A program made the position numbers and the translations under genes. 34,058 bases of DNA from an uncultured Verrucomicrobia subdivision 3 bacterium (GTDB lineage Bacteria; Verrucomicrobiota; Verrucomicrobiia; Limisphaerales; UBA8199): assembly GCA_903913865.1 (NCBI GenBank), contig CAIWMU010000200.1, positions 1 to 34,058 on the forward strand, given 5' to 3'. Position 1 is the first letter of the stretch. Each line of letters starts with the position of its first letter. The notes under the pieces were generated by a model. It ran no database searches, was not told where the DNA came from, and saw only the letters and a program-made list of their open reading frames with translations. Shown in pieces: positions 29,175-34,058 of the stretch.

Positions 29175-30775
29175 TTTCGATAAACCAGATTCCGTCCATG
29201 GATCAAATGCCTCCCGCTGGGGGCCGTGGTTTTGCGATCAACGACGTTGGATCCTCCCCTTTGCGCTACCCACCCCGGGTGTTGTGCTGGATGTTCACCC
29301 TCGTAATGGTCTGCCTTCTGGTCAGGCCAGCACTCGGCGGTCCGCTTGATTTTCAACCCGTGGGGGTTGTCCCGCCCGCAGTGGGGCGGGAATACCGCGC
29401 AGCCTGGGTGGCGAGCGTCTCCAACATTGATTGGCCATCCACCAATTCGCTCATCCCGCAGCAGCAGCGGGCGGAGTTGATTGCCATTCTCGACCGCGCC
29501 AGTCGGCTAAAGTTGAACGCCATCTTCCTTCAGGTCCGGCCGGGGTGCGATGCCCTTTACTCCTCGAAGTTTGAGCCATGGTCCGAATACCTGACCGGCA
29601 CCATGGGCAAGGCCCCATCACCTTTCTACGATCCGCTGGAGTTTGCCGTGCGGGAGGCCCACAAACGGGGTATCGAACTGCACGCCTGGTTCAATCCCTA
29701 CCGGGCTCGTCACGCTTCAGCAAAGTCGCCAATTGCCCGGAACCACATCAGCGAGCGGTCTCCGAACATGGTCCGGCATTATGGACGCAGCCTGTGGCTC
29801 GACCCCGGGGAACGTGCCGTTCAGGACTATTCCCTCGCTGTGGTCATGGATGTCGTCAAGCGGTATGACATTGATGGAGTTCATTTCGACGACTATTTCT
29901 ATCCTTACAAGGAGAGGGATTCATCCGGGCGGCCCATCGAGTTTCCTGATGAGGCCAGTTGGCAAAAGTATGGTGCGAAAAGCGGTCTGGCGCGGGATGA
30001 TTGGCGGAGGCGGAACGTGAGCCAGTTCGTGGAGCGGGTGCATGATTCCATCCGGGCCGCCAAGCCCTGGGTTCGTTTTGGCATAAGCCCCTTCGGCATC
30101 TGGAGACCCGGCCAGCCGTCCCAGATTCGGGGGCTGGATGCCTGGGCCGAACTCTATGCCGATTCCCGCAAATGGCTGGAAAGCGGCTGGGTCGATTATT
30201 TTGTCCCACAACTCTACTGGTCGATCGATTCCCCGCAGCAGAGCTTCCCGGTTCTGCTGGGGTGGTGGACGGATCAGAATCCAAAAGGCCGCATGCTGCT
30301 TGCCGGCATGGATGCCACCAAGGTTGGGCATAGCTGGAAGCCGGAGGAGATTTTGCGGCAGATCTCCATCACCCGCCAGAGGTCTGGTGTTGCGGGGCAT
30401 GTCCATTGGAATATGAAAAGCCTCATGCGCCGCACCGACATGGATGACGCGCTGCTTGCAGGCGCCTACAAAGCACCGGCGCTTGTCCCGGCGTTGACCT
30501 GGGCCGGGGGCCGTCAGCCCGCGCAGCCGCAACTGCGTGTTTCCGGTTCCAAAGGGCTGGAAGTTTCATGGAAGGTTGCTGAGGCGGACAAGGTCTCCGT
30601 CTGGATTCTGCAGACCCGGTCCGGGTCGCGCTGGCAGACGAAAATCCTTCCGGCTGGCGAACGCTCCTGCAGGGTTGTGGGAGACTTGCCGGATGTCGTG
30701 GCGATCACCGCTGTGAATCGTTTCGGAATCACGAGCCGACCCGTATCAGTCGGGTCGCCTCGTGTGGCGCCGTAG
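29171..30775 (+). CDS. GHL10 / DUF187-type glycoside hydrolase (DigH-like)
   Basis: A 534-residue exported protein. A long n-region precedes the hydrophobic signal segment (about residues 35-55), ending near PALGG. The barrel has the DUF187/GHL10 (COG1649) signatures: EYRAAWVASVSNIDWPS, AIFLQVRPGCDALYSS, ELHAWFNPYRAR, GVHFDDYFYPY (likely catalytic Asp pair), FGISPFGIW and YFVPQLYWSID. E. coli DigH (YddW) of this family cuts peptidoglycan glycan strands stripped of stem peptides. That function is plausible here, since a cell-wall amidase that would make such strands lies in the same window and the elongasome genes lie directly upstream, but other glycans are possible. After the barrel a C-terminal FN3-like domain (about 440-530) is seen. 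The ATG at 29171 overlaps the preceding stop by ATGA and is preferred over ATGs at 29138 and 29291. Confidence 0.87.
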   Translation: MISINQIPSMDQMPPAGGRGFAINDVGSSPLRYPPRVLCWMFTLVMVCLLVRPALGGPLDFQPVGVVPPAVGREYRAAWVASVSNIDWPSTNSLIPQQQRAELIAILDRASRLKLNAIFLQVRPGCDALYSSKFEPWSEYLTGTMGKAPSPFYDPLEFAVREAHKRGIELHAWFNPYRARHASAKSPIARNHISERSPNMVRHYGRSLWLDPGERAVQDYSLAVVMDVVKRYDIDGVHFDDYFYPYKERDSSGRPIEFPDEASWQKYGAKSGLARDDWRRRNVSQFVERVHDSIRAAKPWVRFGISPFGIWRPGQPSQIRGLDAWAELYADSRKWLESGWVDYFVPQLYWSIDSPQQSFPVLLGWWTDQNPKGRMLLAGMDATKVGHSWKPEEILRQISITRQRSGVAGHVHWNMKSLMRRTDMDDALLAGAYKAPALVPALTWAGGRQPAQPQLRVSGSKGLEVSWKVAEADKVSVWILQTRSGSRWQTKILPAGERSCRVVGDLPDVVAITAVNRFGITSRPVSVGSPRVAP

Positions 30776-30850
30776 TCAACCGGAGGCGTAACCCTTTCTG
30801 CGGGCCACGCCCGGGTGGGGCGCAACCGGGGTGGGGGACTGTAGAGAAAA

Positions 30851-31235
30851 GTGCTGGAAGGGCTGTAAGCCGATTTCTGTCTGCCCTTGCGGGGAGAGAA
30901 TCATTTGTCTAAGCAGCCCGTACCCGGAACCGGCCCCGCTCCGAAGAGCGTTGCATGAGGCGGGCCGCCTCGCAGTTCCCTATTTGGCCTTGCACCCGAT
31001 GGGGTTTTCCGTGCCTTCATGCTTGCGCCTGAAGCGGTGGGCTCTTACCCCACCTTTTCACCCTTACCCCGGAGGGGGCGGTTTGTTTTCTGTGGCACTT
31101 TCCGTGAACCGGCCTCGCGGCCAGGTCCCCCGTGTGTATCTCCGCAAGCGGAGTTACGCGGCATCGCGCCCTACGGTGTTCGGACTTTCCTCCCCCCTGA
31201 TAAATCAGGGGAGCGATTCTCCGCCCTTCCAGCAC
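30851..31235 (-). ncRNA. rnpB: RNase P RNA, bacterial type A
   Basis: The catalytic RNA that trims the 5' ends of pre-tRNAs. Read on the minus strand, it opens with GTGCTGGAAGGGC and ends with the exact complement GCCCTTCCAGCAC (helix P1, 13 bp), which fixes both ends at 385 nt. Conserved blocks are in order: GAGGAAAGTCC (31192-31182), the CAGAAAACAAACCGCC block, AAGGGTGAAAAGGTG with GTAAGAGCCCACCG, AAAACCCCAT with GGTGCAAGGCCAAATAGG, GGCCGGTTC, TAGACAAATGAT, and ACAGAAATCGGCTTACAG (30880-30863). The order and presence of P4 halves mark a complete, probably functional molecule. It runs towards the GHL10 gene. Protein-like frames on either strand across this region are not genes. Confidence 0.97.
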
Positions 31236-31239
31236 GGAG

Positions 31240-31268
31240 ACCCTAACACCCCCAGGGGGCGGAAGCAA
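31240..31268 (-). promoter_or_regulatory. Promoter of rnpB
   Basis: On the minus strand TTGCTT (31268-31263) and TAGGGT (31245-31240) are 17 nt apart. The -10 box ends 4 nt before the first base of helix P1, so transcription would begin at or within a few bases of the mature 5' end. Confidence 0.5.
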
Positions 31269-31927
31269 GGATACCGGATGGATCCTTTTCGAACCCGGTT
31301 GACTCCGCCGCTGGTGTTCGCTCAGGTTCCGGATCCACCTGCGAGGCTTCGTGGGATATTTCCGGTGGGGTTCCAGCCAGGGACGAAGGACCCCGATGGA
31401 CAGAAATCGGCTCATGCCGAGAGCAGGTCCCTTTCGACTGAACCCTCAAGATTCGAGGCACCCGGGGGGGCTTGGTTCGCTTCTGGAGCCGGAGTTTATC
31501 CGCAGATTTCGCAGATTGCCGCAGATGGGGAAGAAGAGACCGGCTGGAATCTGCGTTCATCTGCGGATTACCCCTCGGGGATCGGTTATCGCAGGATATC
31601 CGCGAATGGGGATCCGTTCGCCGATGGGTTTGCAGATGTGCAAACTTCGCCTGTGGTTTGCTCGGGAGGTTGCCACGACGCGAACGGAGCGGAGCGTTTG
31701 GGTTGTCCGTCCGCCTCATGTGGACAGGGTCGCGGATCAGCGGGCAGGACAAAAAGCGCAGAGCAGTGACGGCGGGGGAAAGCTCATCGAGGGAGCGCCA
31801 CGGGGGGAGCCAAGTCTGCCGTGTTTCACGGCGTAGCTCTTTCAAGGGGAAGTGAAAGCCGTCAGTCTTGGCGACGGGGGCAACAGCTATTGGAATGGGT
31901 CTCCACAGGGGAAAGCTGAGAGTCAAC
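31269..31927. other. Non-coding stretch with repeat-like sequence
   Basis: About 660 bp upstream of rnpB without a credible gene. Open frames exist on both strands (for example a 227-codon frame on the minus strand from 31926) but their translations are rich in Arg, Pro and Ser, lack any domain and overlap rnpB. The stretch contains the CGCAGATT-type inverted repeat listed separately and, at 31832-31853, CTTTCA ... TGAAAG around AGGGGAAG. Its look is that of dispersed intergenic repeats common in Verrucomicrobiota and Planctomycetota genomes. Confidence 0.5.
31498..31568. repeat. CGCAGAT-type dispersed repeat, hairpin-forming
   Basis: ATCCGCAGAT (31498-31507) is the exact inverse of ATCTGCGGAT (31559-31568). 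Inside, CGCAGATT (31510-31517) pairs with AATCTGCG (31548-31555), and a third copy, CCGCAGAT, follows. The translated form PQISQIAAD recurs as a spurious peptide in many annotated genomes, which suggests a multi-copy element. This is from memory. Confidence 0.65.
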
Positions 31928-32263
31928 TCACGGCGACGGCTCGCTATCTGATAATCGCAGGTTCCGTGATTTCAAAAGGTGGAGGGCCAGCAACCCAACC
32001 AAAGCAACAAGTGCCCCCATCAAAGCAAATGACACCCACACATAGACGATGCCATTATCAGGCGAAGCATCAGAGGCGAACAGTTTCACCGTTTTGTAGG
32101 CCATTTTTTCAACACCAACAAAACACGCATTAATTCCCCCTCGAATCGGCGAAGACATCGGAAACCAGTCAAGCACAAGCGGAATAGCCCAACCGGTTAG
32201 AAACCCACCAACGGCCCCCGCCAAAAAGGTCACACAGACTGTTCGGCGACTGCTTTTTGTCAT
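31928..32263 (-). CDS. Small membrane protein, candidate partner of an orphan RHS tail
   Basis: A 111-residue protein not matched to any family. Two clear membrane segments (about residues 9-31 and 72-95) flank a polar loop of about 40 residues with one Cys (NACFVGVEK). The Arg/Lys-rich start MTKSSRR and the tail SRNLRLSDSEPSP suggest both ends are cytoplasmic. Base composition is more AT-rich than in the operons to the left. The ATG lies 5 nt behind the stop of a short RHS-like tail on the same strand (32269-32370). This repeats the layout of the RHS gene and lipoprotein upstream, so an immunity-like role against a surface or secreted toxin tail is a hypothesis. An unrelated accessory membrane protein is the alternative. 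Confidence 0.6.
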   Translation of the reverse strand: MTKSSRRTVCVTFLAGAVGGFLTGWAIPLVLDWFPMSSPIRGGINACFVGVEKMAYKTVKLFASDASPDNGIVYVWVSFALMGALVALVGLLALHLLKSRNLRLSDSEPSP

Positions 32264-32268
32264 AACGG

Positions 32269-32370
32269 CTATTCGACCCCAAAATACTTCTTACAGTTGC
32301 ATCCACCATTTGACTTAACAAAATCCCGATACCCAGTCATGGAAGCCTTCGTACTACCATGGCGACCCCA
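32269..32370 (-). pseudogene. Orphan C-terminal tail, RHS-like (no start of its own)
   Basis: Reading on the minus strand from 32370, the frame gives 33 residues starting WGRHGSTKASMTGYRDFV and ending CNCKKYFGVE before a TAG at 32271-32269. It has no proper start and joins directly to the methyltransferase fragment in another frame. A short Cys-containing tail ending '(K/R)xYFGV' is, to my recollection, seen at the ends of RHS-type proteins in this phylum, and the next gene begins 5 nt later, as in the intact RHS gene to the right. So it may be the displaced 3' end of an RHS gene. The fragment is short and this reading is tentative. Confidence 0.35.
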
Positions 32371-32546
32371 AACGCCCGCTTCTCCTTGGTCTCGCCCCAG
32401 AAGACTTCGTAGTTGCGGTTGCTGTTGAACGGCGGGTCGATGTAGATGAGGTCAACGCAAGCGGCGGGCAACTTGGGCAACTGCTCCAGGTTGTCCCCGC
32501 AATACACGACCCGTGTATCCACCAGCGATGATGCTTTCTTCGACAC
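32370..32546 (-). pseudogene. DNA methyltransferase, N-terminal fragment
   Basis: From a GTG at 32546 the first 59 residues match the N-terminus of type III-like (beta class N4/N6) site-specific DNA methyltransferases: VYCGDNLEQLPKLPAACVDL, then motif IV as LIYIDPPFNSNRNYEVFW and GETKEKRAF. The family normally continues with 300 or more residues including the SAM-binding FxGxG motif. Here homology stops at Phe59 (32370) and the frame ends ten codons later in unrelated sequence. It is thus a broken gene, cut at a recombination or insertion junction, and cannot make an enzyme. The sequence just beyond the break is the orphan tail described separately. Confidence 0.8.
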
Positions 32547-32554
32547 GCCGCACG

Positions 32555-32647
32555 ATTAAACCAGCCGAACCGGGAAAATTCAAGGACCAGCCCGGCAATG
32601 AAGATTGAAAGGAGGATTCGGATTCGCTGTTGGCGAACGGCCGTCAC
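32555..32647 (-). pseudogene. Possible N-terminal fragment of a membrane protein
   Basis: From a GTG at 32647 a frame reads VTAVRQQRIRILLSIFIAGLV-like, a basic start plus one hydrophobic helix, then runs into the methyltransferase fragment. It looks like the first 30 residues of a small membrane protein cut off at the junction. A related direct repeat, AATGARGATTGRAAG, occurs at about 32597 and 32648. Short and uncertain. Confidence 0.25.
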
Positions 32648-32663
32648 AATGAGGATTGGAAAG

Positions 32664-33098
32664 CTAAGGGTTCACCTGCTTACGCAACACCAAACGACTG
32701 TAAGCGTCGGGATCACCAATCCAAAACTCAATGAGCACTTCCTTGTTTTTGGTGATGAGACGAGCCCCATCAAGCATCGACATTGCCGGAGTTTCCCAAG
32801 ACAAATCCAAACTCCAACGATTGTCCTCCTTCTTTAGACTCCATTTGCCATCCACACTGGATTGGCGACCCAAGGAAACCTCTCTCGGAAAGTCCTGCGC
32901 CGTAAATGTTCCGTCTTGCCTGATGAGCAATTTCGTTGCCTCCAAAATCAACGCCGAGGGACAAGTGCTTTTGTCTTTGTCGGGCGTCCAAGTCCCGACC
33001 ATCGTTGCCTTGTCAGGCTTCACGGTAACATGGCTGTTGCCACAGCCTGCGCACAACGCTAGAGCCATCACCACGATGAGTTGACGCCAGAGCTTCAT
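32664..33098 (-). CDS. Putative lipoprotein directly behind the RHS gene
   Basis: A 144-residue protein. The N-terminus MKLWRQLIVVMALALCAGCG is a signal sequence with a lipobox-like end (Cys19 after Ala-Gly; Cys rather than Leu at -3 is unusual). The mature part is about 125 residues, with MVGTWTPDKDK near the start, then DGTFTAQDFP, SVDGKWSLKKEDNRWSLDLSW and IEFWIGDPDAYSRLVLRK, a small beta-rich shape reminiscent of lipocalin-like 'GtW' proteins. No family is assigned. Its ATG lies 2 nt behind the RHS stop, so it is co-transcribed and probably coupled. In polymorphic toxin systems that position usually holds the immunity gene, and a lipoprotein immunity would protect the envelope. This role is inferred from position only. 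Confidence 0.65.
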   Translation of the reverse strand: MKLWRQLIVVMALALCAGCGNSHVTVKPDKATMVGTWTPDKDKSTCPSALILEATKLLIRQDGTFTAQDFPREVSLGRQSSVDGKWSLKKEDNRWSLDLSWETPAMSMLDGARLITKNKEVLIEFWIGDPDAYSRLVLRKQVNP

Positions 33099-33100
33099 TC

Positions 33101-34058
33101 TCAGTTCGGGCAGTTGGATTTCTTGAAGGTGACATCTTCGTTCAACTCAATGTGCTGTGTCGTGGGTGAACCACCACCATTCTGGAAGAGCCTATTGATA
33201 AGTGGCGCAACGTTCTTTTGCCACCATTCTGTATAACCGAGAACCGGAGGACGCAGTGCAGATGCAGCCGTTGAACTATTATTTATGTCGAGCTTTACAT
33301 GCGTTTTGCCTGCGCAGCATGAGATTCCTGTCGCCGTCAGCGTTGCGTCATACGAGCCAAGGAAGGTGACTGCCAGATTGCCAGTTAGCCCTCCAGTCAA
33401 GAGCGTGGAATAATCTTTCAAATACTTCCCAACTCCCTGCACACCGCCAAGGTCGTATTTGCCCTGCTCTCCGGTGATTTGAAAATCTTTGTTATTGCAG
33501 CCATTGGCACACCGCCTCGCCGCTTCATCGGCGGCTTTCTTGATCAACTTTCTGATGTGCTCATGTTTGCGCAGCAGTTCGGCAAAACGGCCTCCAACCT
33601 TGAACTCTCGATGCTTGGGATCATCACCCGTCAACCACTCCCAACCCAACTCCCACGGCGTAATTGTCGAGCTTGGAGTATCCAGCAACCCGAACGGATC
33701 AAACGAATTGATACCATTATTTCCGACGAACCCGTAAAGGTTCAGCCCGCCCGCTTCGTCAATGGGGTCTTTGCTCAGCCATCTTCCGGTGCTCGGATTG
33801 TAGTAGCGATGGAGGTAGCAAACCAAATCGGTTTCGTCGTCGGTGTACTGCGTTGAAAATCTGATCGGGTTCGCCTTGGCCATGGGACCGGTGGCGCGTA
33901 TGACTTCCCCGAAGGGCCCGTATTCGTAGCGGGCCGAATCAGTGCCATCCGCAGCGTTGACCAACAACGACACGTTGCCATTGCCGTCGTGGGCGACGAA
34001 GTGGGTTGAGGGTTGGTTGTTGAGCGTTGAGAGGTCATGGATCCACAGCAGCCCGCCA
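33101..34058 (-). CDS. RHS-repeat protein, C-terminal core and variable tail (5' end outside window)
   Basis: The last 318 codons of an RHS/YD-repeat protein, reading off the right edge. The RHS-associated core is clear: ARYEYGPFGEVIRATGPMAK, then FSTQYTDDETDLVCYLHRYY, NPSTGRWLSKDPIDEAGGLN and LYGFVGNNGINSFDPFGLLD. The full protein would form the large beta-shell that encloses a C-terminal tip. The last about 210 residues are a variable tip with no recognised toxin fold. They hold a basic helix (ELLRKHEHIRKLIKKAADEA), Cys pairs (RCANGC, SCCAGK) and a beta-rich end (GYTEWWQKNVAPLINRLF). Such tips are secreted toxins or surface adhesins in many bacteria. The lipoprotein gene follows 2 nt later. 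The RHS core is certain and the toxin role is open. Confidence 0.88.
   Translation of the reverse strand, partial: GGLLWIHDLSTLNNQPSTHFVAHDGNGNVSLLVNAADGTDSARYEYGPFGEVIRATGPMAKANPIRFSTQYTDDETDLVCYLHRYYNPSTGRWLSKDPIDEAGGLNLYGFVGNNGINSFDPFGLLDTPSSTITPWELGWEWLTGDDPKHREFKVGGRFAELLRKHEHIRKLIKKAADEAARRCANGCNNKDFQITGEQGKYDLGGVQGVGKYLKDYSTLLTGGLTGNLAVTFLGSYDATLTATGISCCAGKTHVKLDINNSSTAASALRPPVLGYTEWWQKNVAPLINRLFQNGGGSPTTQHIELNEDVTFKKSNCPN

Noticed and set aside
31498-31568. CRISPR-like array from repeated CGCAGATT units
   Set aside because: Units are 8-10 bp, in both orientations, without regular spacers. It is a hairpin repeat.
30831-31769. Plus-strand frame of 312 codons
   Set aside because: It runs through rnpB and the repeat block. 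The RNA gene explains its first half.
31243-31926. Minus-strand frame of 227 codons
   Set aside because: Composition rich in Arg, Pro and Ser, no domain, and it contains the CGCAGAT-type repeat. Treated as non-coding.

Overview
The window looks like chromosomal DNA of a GC-rich Verrucomicrobiota bacterium, probably of the Pedosphaera/Limisphaera side (former subdivision 3). This rests on gene content: twin-arginine-exported Gfo/Idh/MocA oxidoreductases, large secreted glycoside hydrolases, a secreted protein ending in the 'TNLxxW ... RFFRA' tail common in that group, and a compact mreBCD-mrdA-rodA-rng cluster. The lineage call is inference, since no 16S rRNA gene or phylogenetic marker search was possible.

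Left part (1-7.8 kb). A clipped IS1595-like transposase start lies at the edge. It is followed by a secreted GH172/DUF2961 enzyme, a small secreted PepSY-like protein, a 1390-residue cell-wall amidase with a golvesin-type domain inserted in its catalytic domain (minus strand), and a two-TM, coiled-coil protein ending in a GrpE-like domain. Three plus-strand genes here (251, 1933, 6943) share a striking layout: a sigma70-like -10 box ends exactly 6 nt before the ATG, which predicts leaderless mRNAs.

Middle part (7.8-19.8 kb, all minus strand). It holds an enolase-superfamily enzyme paired with an MFS transporter, panD (aspartate decarboxylase), and a likely operon of a LacZ-type GH2 enzyme with a LamG domain inserted in its barrel, a Tat-exported oxidoreductase and a secreted protein of unknown function. 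A second Tat-exported oxidoreductase follows, with its own promoter and a textbook terminator. This part looks devoted to sugar and glycan scavenging.

Right-centre (20.1-31.3 kb, plus strand). The elongasome cluster mreB-mreC-mreD-mrdA(PBP2)-rodA is followed by an RNase E/G gene. A near-perfect palindrome, resembling mobile REP-type elements, sits between mreD and mrdA. A strong hairpin ends the cluster. Two coupled genes follow, a CBM9-like secreted protein and a DigH/GHL10-type glycosidase. The RNase P RNA gene (rnpB, minus strand) is complete at 30851-31235.

Right end (31.3-34.1 kb). After about 660 bp of non-coding, repeat-like sequence there is a more AT-rich accessory patch on the minus strand. 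It contains the 3' end of an RHS polymorphic-toxin-like gene, a lipoprotein gene 2 nt behind it, the start of a DNA methyltransferase broken after 59 codons, an orphan RHS-like tail, and a small membrane-protein gene 5 nt behind that tail. The repeated 'tail plus adjacent small ORF' layout fits a toxin/immunity cassette array and is the best candidate for an undescribed system here.
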